DNA from: Arthrobacter ipis
GTDB lineage: Bacteria > Actinomycetota > Actinomycetes > Actinomycetales > Micrococcaceae
Direction: 5' to 3'
DNA length: 64,000 nt
Assembly: GCF_014694315.1 (NCBI RefSeq)
Contig: NZ_JAAOXD010000003.1
Location: forward strand, 418,222 to 482,221
This document shows positions 24,359 to 32,120 of the stretch, piece by piece. Position numbers and translations under genes: made by a program. The notes beneath the pieces were generated by a model. It was given only the letters and a program-made list of their open reading frames with translations. It was not told where the DNA came from and made no database searches. How positions within the stretch are numbered: position 1 is the first letter of the stretch; each line of letters begins with the position of its first letter.

Positions 24359-24760
24359 ATGGCGGAGGACCCGGACGCGGGCCAGGACCTTCCGGTCCTG
24401 GATGACGCGGCGCTGCAGGACCTCAGAGACGAAGCCGGCGAGGACGCGGCGCAGAAGTTCATGGAGGAGTACCTGGTGATGCTCCCCGTGCGGGCCGCCA
24501 AAATCTTCAAGGGCCTCACCCGCGGCGATACCGAGACGACCCTGGAGGCGATCATCAGCCTGAGGGTCAGCTCCGGGATGGCCGGCGCGCGGCGCCTTGA
24601 ATCCTACTGCGGCAGTCTCGAGAGCGCACTGAAGCACGGCCATACTCCTGACATGACAGCAGTGAAGGCCGTGCTGTTCGCGAACATCCGCCAGGTAGTC
24701 CGTGAAGCGTCCCGGCGCGGCCACCTCCCGCCCAAATCCCACGGTTCCGCAGAGTCGTGA
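24359..24760 (+). CDS. Hpt-like domain protein lacking the phospho-accepting histidine
   Basis: 133 residues with the four-helix pattern of histidine phosphotransfer domains: LRDEAGEDAAQKFMEEYLVM, then ISLRVSSGMAGARRLESYCG, which corresponds to the Hpt signature AHxLKGSSxxxGAxxL. The residue aligned with the catalytic His is Ile66, so phosphotransfer is not expected. The rest of the motif (L68, S71, S72, G76, A77) is kept, which argues for a conserved fold. No kinase or response regulator lies nearby. It may be a binding-only adaptor or a decayed protein. Confidence 0.68.
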   Translation: MAEDPDAGQDLPVLDDAALQDLRDEAGEDAAQKFMEEYLVMLPVRAAKIFKGLTRGDTETTLEAIISLRVSSGMAGARRLESYCGSLESALKHGHTPDMTAVKAVLFANIRQVVREASRRGHLPPKSHGSAES

Positions 24761-24810
24761 CTTTCTACCGCACCGCCGTCACGGGACCAACTCGGCACGG
24801 CGCCTGGCCC

Positions 24811-25731
24811 TCAGCCCTCGACCCGGCCCGCAACCGTGAGGGCCATGGTGTCATCGCCATACAGCAGTGTGCAGGGGATGTCGTAGACCGGCGAAACCAC
24901 CCACCCCCCGCGGCCACCCAGGACCGCCACATATTTCGCGTGCAGGTCCCCGCTCCCATGAGCCAGGCGAAGAGGAACTGAAGGTACAGGTTCCGCACTG
25001 CCACAGGCCTGGCCCCGCAAAGCCCCGCCAAGGCAAGCACCGCCTCCTCGGAGCTGATGACATATTTGGACGCCCGTGGAAGGTTCAAGACCTGCGCTGC
25101 GTCCTCCAGCGGCAACCTCAGCGGGCCGCCGCTCCGCCGACGCGGTCGAAGCGTTCAACGAGGAGCCCGGGCAGGCCTGTCCGGTCCCCCACCACGGTGT
25201 GCGCGGCGACGGGTATCTTCAGCGTCCGCGCCCCTGCCAGATGCGCAGCCTCGTTGACCACCAGATGCTGGTGAAGAGGCGGGTCCAGCTTCAGCAGGTA
25301 CCGCCGGCCGGCCAGTGCCGTGAAGTCCAGGTCCTCGGGCCTGGACGTATCGGCCATGGGCACCGGTTCTACGGGAGGCTCCCCCGCCGGGAACCACCTG
25401 GACATCGCGCGGGACGTCGGCAGCGATAGAGACCAGCAGGCTGAGTTCGTCGGCCAGGCTCGTCTTGACCGCATCCTTGAGCACGGTCAGGCGATGGCCT
25501 TCGGGCAGGAGGCCGGCGAAGAAGGCCGGCAGGGCCCCGTTCGGCGACTCTACCGGTTCAGGGGCGAAGGCAAGGGAGCTGGCCACCGGGCTGCCCCCGG
25601 ACGCAGGATAATCCGGGGTGTATGCAAAAACCACACTGCCGTGGTCGGTGCGGTCCAGCCGCCCTCCCAGGACACCGGACTTCTAGACGTCGGCGCTCCG
25701 GACGAATCAGCCGCCGGAGCTCCTCACTCAT
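24811..25731 (-). pseudogene. hipA: decayed hipA (serine/threonine kinase toxin) with nonsense and frameshifts
   Basis: HipA homology runs leftward but is spread over several frames. The ATG at 25731 overlaps the hipB stop as ATGA, then the frame shifts. The family segment ADV-x-KSGVL has TAG (25683-25685) where a Tyr codon is usual. FFAGLLPEGHRLTVLKDAVK follows; an extra base near 25393 moves the frame to the segment ending VVNEAAHLAG and LLVERFDRV. Stop and shift near 25120 lead to LEDAAQVLNLPRASKYVISS, and another shift near 24955 to GSGDLHAKYVAVL and SPVYDIPCTLLYGD. About 25 residues after TALAG and the C-terminus are missing. The usual HAKN asparagine is Tyr. It cannot make an active kinase. 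Confidence 0.85.
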
Positions 25732-25925
25732 CCAGCCCTGACGTGCAGTCCGACGGCGTTCGCTGCCGCGGTCACCGTCCCCAGTGACGGATTGCCGGTC
25801 CCGTTTTCGATGGCGTGGACCGTGCGCGAGGAGGTGCCTATTAAGTCCGCCAGCGAGCCCTGCGTGATGCCGGCAGCCTTCCGGGCCTGAATGATGCTCG
25901 CCCCAATGCTCTTGATGTCATCCAT
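25728..25925 (-). CDS. hipB: HipB-like antitoxin, XRE-family DNA-binding protein
   Basis: 65-residue Cro/C1-type helix-turn-helix protein, the antitoxin and autorepressor of hipBA modules. The HTH is GASIIQARKAAGITQGSLAD followed by LIGTSSRTVHAIENGTGNPS. The reading frame is intact although the downstream hipA is broken. No Shine-Dalgarno is seen before the ATG at 25925. A large inverted repeat just upstream (25939-26009) is its likely operator. It may survive as an orphan repressor. Confidence 0.85.
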   Translation of the reverse strand: MDDIKSIGASIIQARKAAGITQGSLADLIGTSSRTVHAIENGTGNPSLGTVTAAANAVGLHVRAG

Positions 25926-25938
25926 AGGCCGGCCATTC

Positions 25939-26009
25939 GAAATATATTGCTGATAATGCGTTGATCACTCCCAATTTGCCTCACTTGAGGTTCATCAGCG
26001 ATATATTTC
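25939..26009. promoter_or_regulatory. hipB operator candidate: 16-bp inverted repeats
   Basis: GAAATATATTGCTGAT (25939-25954) and ATCAGCGATATATTTC (25994-26009) are reverse complements at 15 of 16 positions. They are separated by 39 AT-rich bases, 14 bp upstream of the hipB start. HipB proteins repress their own promoter through such paired dyads. Confidence 0.75.
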
Positions 26010-26090
26010 TGATCTGGCCTTCATTGGCAGCGCTTGGGAGACCGACGACGGAAATCGGTAATATCTTCCCTACATCCTGCACCACGACCC

Positions 26091-26122
26091 AACAAAAACA
26101 CCCCGGTCCGAAGACCGGGGTG
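26091..26122 (-). terminator. terminator after tRNA-Ala
   Basis: 10-bp perfect stem (CACCCCGGTC at 26099-26108 with GACCGGGGTG at 26113-26122) and loop CGAA. Read leftward it is followed by TGTTTTTGTT. It lies 7 bp past the tRNA 3' end. Confidence 0.9.
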
Positions 26123-26128
26123 CAGCTG

Positions 26129-26201
26129 TGGAGCTAAGGGGATTCGAACCCCTGACCTCTTCGATGCGAACGAAGCGCTCTACCAACTGAGCTATAACCC
26201 C
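26129..26201 (-). tRNA. tRNA-Ala (anticodon CGC)
   Basis: A 73-nt cloverleaf read leftward. The acceptor stem begins GGGGTTA and carries the G3-U70 wobble that marks alanine tRNAs. The D-arm is AGCTCAGTTGGTAGAGC, the anticodon stem-loop CTTCG-TTCGCAT-CGAAG gives anticodon CGC (codon GCG), and the T-loop is GTTCGAATC. The discriminator is A73 and the terminal CCA is not encoded. A terminator follows at once. Confidence 0.97.
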
Positions 26202-26245
26202 GTGGCGCCGTTTCCCGGAGGAACTCCAACGCCGGTTTCCCTAGG

Positions 26246-27046
26246 CTACAAATTTTCCTGCCGGTTTGCCAACCAGGCCTCAAATGTCACGTGTCCGTAA
26301 CGCTGTTCGGGCGCCAGGTTCTTTCCCGCGCGCAGAAACTTGCCTGCCGATCCAGGCAGCGGCAGTTCGGTCACCAGGCCCTTGGCTCCGGTTATCCGCT
26401 TCCAGGCGCCGGCCAGCGAGCCCATGCCCAGCACCTCGGGGCCTCCGACTGTCTGCACCGCGTGGGAATCACCTGACGGGGGTCCCAGCGCAGTTTCCAG
26501 CAGCGCCGACGCCACGTCGGCCGGCGAGATCGTCTGGAACCGGGCACCCTTGATCACCGGCACCAGGCCAAGCCGGGAACCCGCAGCGAAAATCCCCGCC
26601 ACCAGGCTGTGGAACTGCGTTGCCCGCACCGTGTGGGTTTCGAGAGGCGATCTCTCGTACACGCGCTCCTTGTCCGCCTTGGACCGGTAATACGCGAGGG
26701 TGCTCTGGTCGCAGTTGACGATGGAAAGCTGCACGGCCCGGGCCACGCCCGCCGCGGCGGCTTCGCCCAGCAGCAGGGCGCCGCCGACTGCATAGTGCCT
26801 GAGTGCCTTGCCGGTCCGCGCTTCGAGGCAATCGACGACGGCTTCGGCGCCCGCCAGCGCTTCCGGCAACCCTTCTCCGGTGGTGACGTCCGCACGGAAG
26901 TAGGAGGCGCCGTCGTAATACTCCCGGGCACCCGGTAGCGGCGGGTTCCGGGTCAAAACGGCGACGGCGTGCCCCAGGCCAAGTGCCTGGCGCACCACTT
27001 CACGGCCGGCCTCGCCCGTGCCGCCGGCAACGCAGATGCGGACCAC
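26246..27046 (-). CDS. NAD(P)-binding SDR/NmrA-like protein
   Basis: 266-residue atypical short-chain dehydrogenase. The N-terminal Rossmann motif is VRICVAGGTGEAGREVV (GxxGxxG), then VAVLTRNP. Later marks are AEAVVDCLE, VQLSIVNCDQSTLAYYRSKA with a Y-x-x-x-K pair, and RATQFHSLVAGIF typical of NmrA/YwnB-like proteins. It may be a redox enzyme or a dinucleotide-sensing regulator; the substrate is not evident. The start is GTG. The tRNA-Ala gene begins 44 bp beyond its stop. Confidence 0.85.
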   Translation of the reverse strand: MVRICVAGGTGEAGREVVRQALGLGHAVAVLTRNPPLPGAREYYDGASYFRADVTTGEGLPEALAGAEAVVDCLEARTGKALRHYAVGGALLLGEAAAAGVARAVQLSIVNCDQSTLAYYRSKADKERVYERSPLETHTVRATQFHSLVAGIFAAGSRLGLVPVIKGARFQTISPADVASALLETALGPPSGDSHAVQTVGGPEVLGMGSLAGAWKRITGAKGLVTELPLPGSAGKFLRAGKNLAPEQRYGHVTFEAWLANRQENL

Positions 27047-27079
27047 TACTGTGACGCCTGATGCTGCCCGGACGCCCGG

Positions 27080-28069
27080 CTACGCGCGCCGGCGCTGCAG
27101 GACGTCATCAAGGTTGCTCAGCGCGCTCTGGGCCTTGGTCAGCGGCTTAGCGGGCGTGGCATTCGGGGAGGCTACAGGAGGCGCGGCGGCCGGACCCTGC
27201 TTGAGTGAAGGCTTGCCCGCGGACTTCGGAGCCTCGGGTAGCGCCAGCGGCTCGGGCGCCGGACGCTCGGCTTTGGGCGCTTCGATGTATGTCGGCTTGG
27301 GAACTTCCACCGGCTCCCAGCTGGATTCAGGCGGGGCCGCTGGCCCCTGCACCGGGGCAGCGGCGCTTTCATCGCCGGCCGCAAGGGCAACCGCCAGTGC
27401 AGCCTCGCGAAGTTCGCCTGCGGTGAGGGGCTTGGGCTGCGCCGCTTCCGCCTCGGCATCGAAGAGTGCGCTTTCACGGGGCTTCTCGGGCTCCCCAGGA
27501 GGTGCCGCCTCCGCTAGCCGCTCGGCGACTGGCGCCCGGCGGTGCGTCAGGTCGGAGGGCGAGCCCATAGCTGCCCTGAAGGCAGCGCTGACTTTCCTGC
27601 GCCGGTCATGGACGGCTAGCCGCCGCAAAACCACGACGGCGGCAACACCGGTCAGGAGGGCCACAACCGGAACCCAGGGGTTGCCAATCGCGAAGAGACG
27701 CAAGAGACCGGCAATGATCGCCGTCAGAAAGGACAGCAGCCCAACGAACGCGATTGCCGTCCGCCCGTACCGGATCCGAAAAGCGCCGGTCCCCTTGGTG
27801 GAAGGCCTGCCGCCGGACGGAGCCGGGGTAAGGCCTGTTGCTGGTTCGCTGCTCTTCCTGGTGTCCATGCGTTTCTCCTGCTGGGCGGCCATATACACAA
27901 CCGTCCCGGCTTGCGGGTTTGCAGTTTCGGCGTCGACGCTCTCCAGCGTCAGGTCACCGGCCGTCTGGAACTGGTGCCGGCCGTTGCGGAGCACGTAAGG
28001 GGCAACCCAAACGATCCAGAGCGCAACAGCAGCCACAAGGATGACTGAGCTGCTAAGGGGGAAGTCCAC
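27080..28069 (-). CDS. membrane protein, candidate GlpR/SepX-type divisome factor
   Basis: About 329 residues. It has an N-terminal helix (SSVILVAAVALWIVWVAPYV) ending YVLRNGRHQ, and two more helices near residues 105-150 (AIAFVGLLSFLTAIIAGLLR and VPVVALLTGVAAVVVLRRLA). A long Pro/Ala/Glu-rich C-terminal tail ends LSNLDDVLQRRRA. Layout and position downstream of galU and a RimJ-like GNAT match M. tuberculosis Rv0996, the family of corynebacterial GlpR and Streptomyces SepX, which link FtsZ to the membrane. The assignment rests on synteny and topology. GTG at 28069 is preferred; TTG at 28075 is possible. Confidence 0.62.
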   Translation of the reverse strand: MDFPLSSSVILVAAVALWIVWVAPYVLRNGRHQFQTAGDLTLESVDAETANPQAGTVVYMAAQQEKRMDTRKSSEPATGLTPAPSGGRPSTKGTGAFRIRYGRTAIAFVGLLSFLTAIIAGLLRLFAIGNPWVPVVALLTGVAAVVVLRRLAVHDRRRKVSAAFRAAMGSPSDLTHRRAPVAERLAEAAPPGEPEKPRESALFDAEAEAAQPKPLTAGELREAALAVALAAGDESAAAPVQGPAAPPESSWEPVEVPKPTYIEAPKAERPAPEPLALPEAPKSAGKPSLKQGPAAAPPVASPNATPAKPLTKAQSALSNLDDVLQRRRA

Positions 28070-28195
28070 ACACAAAACCGTATGAGGAATGTTAGGGCTC
28101 TTGTGGCATTCGTCTCGGTGTGTCGCGACCGAGCTTCAAATCAATGGACTTATGCGTGGAACCCGGTTCTGACCAGCGGCTCTGCCGATCTGCGG

Positions 28196-28816
28196 TCAAG
28201 CGGGCCTGACCCGCAGCCAGCGGCTGAGCAGTCCTTCGGGAATTTCCTCTGACGTCAGTGCGAACGAGCGGTGGTCGGCCCATTCCCCGTTGATGTGCAG
28301 GTAACGCGGGCGGTAGCCCTCGTCCCTGAATCCGAGCTTTTCCACGACGCGCAGGCTTGGACCGTTTTCCGGACGGATGTTGATTTCCATTCGGTGCAGG
28401 CCAAGGGTCCGGAAACAATGGTCGGTTGCCATTGCCACCGCTGTCGGAGCGATCCCATGTCCAGCCCGGGCCTGGTCCACCCAGTAGCCGAGGGTCGCCA
28501 TCAGGGCGGATCCCCACACGATGGAGGAGACGGTCAGCTGCCCCACGATGACCGGGTCACGGAATCCGGGTGTCCACTCCGCGATCACAAACGGCAGCGC
28601 CGTGGCCTGGGCCGCCTGGTTGTTCAGGGACCTGACCATCTGCCGGTAATCGGGCAGTGCCCCGCCCGGGATCGGGTTGGAGGCCTCCCAGGGCGCCAGC
28701 CAGTCGCTGTTGCGCGAACGGACCTCGGTCCATTCCTTCCGGTCCCGGTACCTGATGGGCCGCAGGACAATGTCCCCGCACTCCAGCGTGACCGGCCAGA
28801 TGTGGCTGACCCTCAT
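28196..28816 (-). CDS. GNAT acetyltransferase, RimJ-type
   Basis: 206-residue N-acetyltransferase of the RimJ/RimL group. Marks are LRPIRYRDRKEWTEVRSRN, WLAPWEASNP, IVGQLTVSSIVWGSALMATL and GYWVDQARAGHGIAPTAVAM (acetyl-CoA loop region). ENGPSLRVVEKLGFRDEG and YLHINGEWADH follow. The ATG at 28816 lies 5 bp after the galU stop, so the two are one operon. Its target (a ribosomal protein or other N-terminus) is unknown. Downstream, 28076-28195 shows no feature. Confidence 0.9.
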   Translation of the reverse strand: MRVSHIWPVTLECGDIVLRPIRYRDRKEWTEVRSRNSDWLAPWEASNPIPGGALPDYRQMVRSLNNQAAQATALPFVIAEWTPGFRDPVIVGQLTVSSIVWGSALMATLGYWVDQARAGHGIAPTAVAMATDHCFRTLGLHRMEINIRPENGPSLRVVEKLGFRDEGYRPRYLHINGEWADHRSFALTSEEIPEGLLSRWLRVRPA

Positions 28817-28821
28817 GAAGG

Positions 28822-29727
28822 TTACTCGGACAAACGGGCGGCAACCTGGGGAAGCCACTCACGCAGACCAGGCCCGAGGTCGTCGCTGTCGATGGCGAGC
28901 TCCACACAGGCCTTGAGGTAGCTGAGCTTGTCCCCGGTGTCGTAACGGCGGCCACGGAAGACCACGCCGTACACGCCGCCGCCTTCACCGTCCCTGCTGG
29001 CCAGTTCCTGCAGGGCGTCAGTCAGCTGGATTTCGCCGCCGCGGCCGGGTTCGGTCTTTTCCAGCACATCGAAGACATCGGGGTGGAGCACGTAGCGGCC
29101 GATGACGGCCAGGTTGGAGGGCGCGTCGGCGACGTCCGGCTTCTCCACCAGCTTGTTGATCTTGACGAAGCCTTCGCCTTCAATATCAGAGATGTCCGCA
29201 CACCCATAGGCACTGATCTGGGACGGTTCCACCTCGATAAGGGCCACGACCGAACCGCCGGTCTTCGCCTGCACGTCGATCATGATGCTGAGGAGATCAT
29301 CGCGGGCATCGATGAGGTCGTCGCCGAGGAGAACGGCAAACGGCTCATGGCCCACGTGCTGGCGTGCACGCAACACCGCGTGGCCAAGGCCCTTCGGATC
29401 ACCCTGGCGGACGTAGTGGATGTCACCCAGGTTGCTTGCGGCCTGGATCGACTCCAGCTTGGCGGTGTCGCCCTTGGCCTCCAGCGTTGCTTCCAGGGTT
29501 GGAACGCGGTCGAAGTGGTCCTCGAGCGCGCGCTTGTTGCGGCCGGTGATCATCAGGACGTCGCTCAGGCCTACCTTGACGGCTTCCTCGACGACGTACT
29601 GGATGGCCGGTTTGTCGACCACCGGCAGCATCTCCTTGGGCATGGCCTTGGTGGCAGGCAGGAACCTGGTGCCGAGCCCAGCAGCGGGGATTACGGCCTT
29701 GCGGACTGAACAATTAGTGGAAGTCAC
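28822..29727 (-). CDS. galU: UTP-glucose-1-phosphate uridylyltransferase
   Basis: Makes UDP-glucose from UTP and glucose-1-phosphate for cell-wall and osmolyte sugars. The 301-residue sequence has the nucleotide-binding signature KAVIPAAGLGTRFLPATKAM with PKEMLPVVDKPAIQYVVEEA. It also has VLMITGRNKRALEDHFD, RQGDPKGLGHAVLRARQ, FAVLLGDDLI and VEKPD. It heads a leftward operon with the GNAT and GlpR-like genes and is divergent from 5-FCL across about 87 bp. The gephyrin-like glp (moeA) gene that often follows galU in actinobacteria is absent. Confidence 0.96.
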   Translation of the reverse strand: MTSTNCSVRKAVIPAAGLGTRFLPATKAMPKEMLPVVDKPAIQYVVEEAVKVGLSDVLMITGRNKRALEDHFDRVPTLEATLEAKGDTAKLESIQAASNLGDIHYVRQGDPKGLGHAVLRARQHVGHEPFAVLLGDDLIDARDDLLSIMIDVQAKTGGSVVALIEVEPSQISAYGCADISDIEGEGFVKINKLVEKPDVADAPSNLAVIGRYVLHPDVFDVLEKTEPGRGGEIQLTDALQELASRDGEGGGVYGVVFRGRRYDTGDKLSYLKACVELAIDSDDLGPGLREWLPQVAARLSE

Positions 29728-29814
29728 TGGTCTAATCTATCCGAGGGAACATTCATACGGTAAATGCTTCCGGCAGCGGCCGGCCGCCTGCCGCTGCGAC
29801 AAAGGAAGACACCC

Positions 29815-30426
29815 ATGCCAACAGGGACCATGCCTTCGAAGGACGCTATCCGCTCCCGGCACCGGCAACTCCGGGCAACGATGACGGCCGCGGACCTCGC
29901 AAACGCCGGTGACGGCATCGCCTCCCATGGCCTGCCCTGGGCCGAGGCTGTCGCCGCGGGCAACCCGGCGACGTTCACCGCCTACCTCGGCGTCGATTTC
30001 GAACCGCCAACCCTTCCGCTTCTGCACGCCCTGCATGAGGCTGGCCACAGTATCCTGCTCCCGGTCTGCGAGCCTGACCGCGAGCTCAGCTGGGTCTTCT
30101 GGACGCCGGACAGCGAGTTCGTCCGCAGCCGGTATGCGCCCATTCAGGAGCCGGCCGGTGAGCGCCACGGCCTGGACACGGTTCGGACTGCGGCCGGGAT
30201 GTTCATGCCGGCCACGGCCGTGGACCGCAGCGGCAACAGGATCGGACAGGGCGGTGGCTACTACGACAAGTTCCTGGCTGCAGCCAACGCCGGCGGCCTG
30301 CACCTTCCGAAGGCCGCTATCATCTACGACGCCGAGCTCCTTCCCGCACAGACCATTCCGGCTGAAGACTTCGACCGCCCCGTCGAGGCAGTGCTCACGC
30401 CCTCCGGGCTGGTAGCCTTCGCGTGA
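29815..30426 (+). CDS. 5-formyltetrahydrofolate cyclo-ligase
   Basis: Converts 5-formyl-THF to 5,10-methenyl-THF using ATP. The ATG at 29815 follows AAAGGAAG and gives 203 residues; an upstream in-frame ATG would add an unrelated leader. Motifs are KDAIRSRHRQLRATM, the substrate region FTAYLGVDFEPPTLPLL, ATAVDRSGNRIGQGGGYYDK (ATP/Mg loop) and GLVAFA at the end. The order 5-FCL then FmdB/Ruc, facing galU, matches M. tuberculosis Rv0993-Rv0991c. Confidence 0.94.
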   Translation: MPTGTMPSKDAIRSRHRQLRATMTAADLANAGDGIASHGLPWAEAVAAGNPATFTAYLGVDFEPPTLPLLHALHEAGHSILLPVCEPDRELSWVFWTPDSEFVRSRYAPIQEPAGERHGLDTVRTAAGMFMPATAVDRSGNRIGQGGGYYDKFLAAANAGGLHLPKAAIIYDAELLPAQTIPAEDFDRPVEAVLTPSGLVAFA

Positions 30427-30450
30427 CCTCGCCGGGGCGGGGTGATAGAA

Positions 30451-30477
30451 TTGGCACTCAGGCCCTGCGACTGCTAA
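30451..30477. promoter_or_regulatory. CIRCE-like element upstream of the Ruc-like gene
   Basis: TTGGCACTC (30451-30459), a 9-base spacer, then GACTGCTAA (30469-30477). The CIRCE consensus is TTAGCACTC-N9-GAGTGCTAA, so each arm differs at one base and the 9-9-9 geometry is exact. It lies 95 bp before the ruc start and is the third CIRCE-type site in the window. Confidence 0.78.
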
Positions 30478-30572
30478 TGGAGTCATTTCCGCCGCGGTGA
30501 TCCGTCAAGGAGAACCCGGCAATGAAGCCAGGCAGCACGGGACCTGTCGTTTGTCCAAGAGGAGGATCTACA

Positions 30573-30860
30573 GTGCCCACGTATGCCTATGCCTGCAAAG
30601 ATTGCAGCCATGCCTTCGACATCGTGCAGTCTTTCACCGACAGCACTCTGACGTCCTGCCCCGAATGCCAGGGCACGCTTCGTAAGAAGTTCAACAGCGT
30701 CGGCGTGGTCTTCAAGGGCTCCGGCTTTTACCGGACTGATTCGCGCGATTCCAAGGGAAGCACGGTCTCACCCTCCCCCGCTGCGTCAGCCCCGGCTGCC
30801 CCCGCCGCCACCTCATCGTCTGCATCATCCGCTGCCCCGGCAGCTGCAGCCGCGAGCTAG
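30573..30860 (+). CDS. ruc: FmdB-family zinc-ribbon protein, Ruc-type redox-regulated chaperone candidate
   Basis: 95 residues from a GTG preceded by GAGGAGG. The N-terminal zinc ribbon has two CxxC pairs, in YACKDCSHAFDIVQSF and SCPECQGTLRKKF, followed by VGVVFKGSGFYRTDSRDS. The last 35 residues are Ser/Ala/Pro-rich and disordered. This design and the strongly similar motifs match M. tuberculosis Rv0991c (Ruc), reported as a holdase that becomes active when its cysteines oxidise and is heat-shock controlled. The CIRCE-like site upstream and the same neighbours support orthology. Chaperone activity is inferred. Confidence 0.85.
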   Translation: MPTYAYACKDCSHAFDIVQSFTDSTLTSCPECQGTLRKKFNSVGVVFKGSGFYRTDSRDSKGSTVSPSPAASAPAAPAATSSSASSAAPAAAAAS

Positions 30861-30896
30861 GCGAGTTCCCGCGGCACGTGCCGCCTTCAAACTACG

Positions 30897-30928
30897 AGAG
30901 TCCGGCCGGGTTTACCCGGCCGGACTCT
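30897..30928 (+). terminator. terminator after the Ruc-like gene
   Basis: 14-bp perfect stem (30897-30910 with 30915-30928) and a TTTA loop, starting 36 bp past the stop codon and followed by TGCTT. Confidence 0.85.
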
Positions 30929-31067
30929 TGCTTCGCACGGGTACTCCTTGGGCCTCAGGTGTCCGTTCATCCTTGCAGGGCAGTCCTTAAATGCGTTTGG
31001 GGCTGGCTTATCCACATAAGGCTTCCGGTGCCTGTCGGCGGCCAGCGGGTGCCCGTAGCGTGGCGGC

Positions 31068-31814
31068 ATGCCAGCTACCGGAATTTTCCCCGCAAGGGCA
31101 TCCCGCCCGGCCGTCCGTCCAGGGCGCCGCAACGCACTGCCCGGTTCCGCCGCCCGTCCGCGCCGGCGCGGACGGCGCTTTGCGGGATGGCTGAACCGTA
31201 ACAGGCGCCTTGCCGTGGCAATGCTCCTCTGCGCGGCCGCGGGGATCGCAGTTCACCAGCTGACTCCTGCCCCTGCCCATACCGTAAGCGTCCTGGCCGC
31301 TGCCCGTGACCTTCCGGCCGGAGCCAACCTTAACGGGAGTGATGTAAGGAGCGTCAGCGTACCGCCGGCCGTGATGCCGGACGGGACTTTCGCTGACAGC
31401 TCCGGGTTGGACGGCAAACAACTGGCAGCGCCGCTCCGCAAGGGCCAGCTCCTTACCGATGCGCAGTTGGTGGGTCCAGGCCTGCTGACGGGAGCGCCAC
31501 CCGGGTCCGCTGCGGTGCCGCTGCGGATGGCAGACCCGTCATCCATCCAGCTGGTATCCCCCGGACAACTCGTGAACGTGGTCCTGACAAGCGGCAACGG
31601 CTATGAGCAGGCATCAGCCTCGAAGGTACTCGCCAAGTCAGTGCCGGTCCTGTGGACCTCCGGTCAGGAAGGCCAAAGCGGCCAGTGGCTTGCTGCCGGG
31701 GATTCGGACGGCCTGCTTGTTGTGGCCGCCACCCCTGCCCAGGCCAGTGCCCTGGCAGGGGCGTCAACCCAGGGAAAGCTGTTTTTCGTTCTGGTGGGAT
31801 CCGGCGCCCGGTGA
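31068..31814 (+). CDS. SAF-domain protein, CpaB/RcpC-like
   Basis: 248 residues: a cytoplasmic Arg/Pro-rich leader of about 45, one membrane helix (RLAVAMLLCAAAGIAVHQLT), then an external SAF domain with VSVLAAARDLPAGANLNGSD and LRKGQLLTDAQL. A second beta-rich region runs VPLRMADPSSIQLVSPGQLV. This is the layout of the Flp-pilus assembly protein CpaB/RcpC, although no other pilus gene is nearby. The start at 31068 lacks a clear Shine-Dalgarno. Its gene position after Ruc is probably incidental. Confidence 0.8.
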   Translation: MPATGIFPARASRPAVRPGRRNALPGSAARPRRRGRRFAGWLNRNRRLAVAMLLCAAAGIAVHQLTPAPAHTVSVLAAARDLPAGANLNGSDVRSVSVPPAVMPDGTFADSSGLDGKQLAAPLRKGQLLTDAQLVGPGLLTGAPPGSAAVPLRMADPSSIQLVSPGQLVNVVLTSGNGYEQASASKVLAKSVPVLWTSGQEGQSGQWLAAGDSDGLLVVAATPAQASALAGASTQGKLFFVLVGSGAR

Positions 31815-31886
31815 GCCCGCGTGAGCGCATCCTCGGCCCCAGGCGCCTTGGCTCCGCGCGAACCCCGCCGTGTGTTGACCGGTTAC

Positions 31887-32120
31887 TCAGCCCCAGTGCG
31901 GGGGCTTCTGCTCCTTCAGCCAATCGTCGTGGTCATTGCCGGATTCGGCGTCGCCCCAGGTGCGCGGATCGTCCTCGGCAGCCCTCTTGGGAACGACACC
32001 TGTCCGCTGCTGCGCGCCGGTTTTGGCGCGGCGCGCCTTTGCGGCCTTCTCCCCTGCCGCGGCCTGCTCATCATTGCGCTCGGTTCGGTCTTTGTGTTCG
32101 GCCCCGCCGTCGGATGTCAC
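31887..32120 (-). CDS. small hydrophilic protein coupled to the helicase-like gene
   Basis: 77 residues, highly charged (MTSDGGAEHKDRTERNDE), with a distinctive C-terminus DDPRTWGDAESGNDHDDWLK ending in PPHWG that looks conserved rather than random. Its ATG overlaps the stop of the large helicase-like gene (ATGA, 32117-32120), so it is coupled to it. No hydrophobic segment is present. The function is unknown; a role alongside the helicase is inference from coupling. Confidence 0.7.
   Translation of the reverse strand: MTSDGGAEHKDRTERNDEQAAAGEKAAKARRAKTGAQQRTGVVPKRAAEDDPRTWGDAESGNDHDDWLKEQKPPHWG

Noticed and set aside
28070..28075. TTG start for the GlpR/SepX candidate
   Set aside because: A GTG two codons later gives the same protein with a commoner start; neither has a clear Shine-Dalgarno, so it is left as an alternative.
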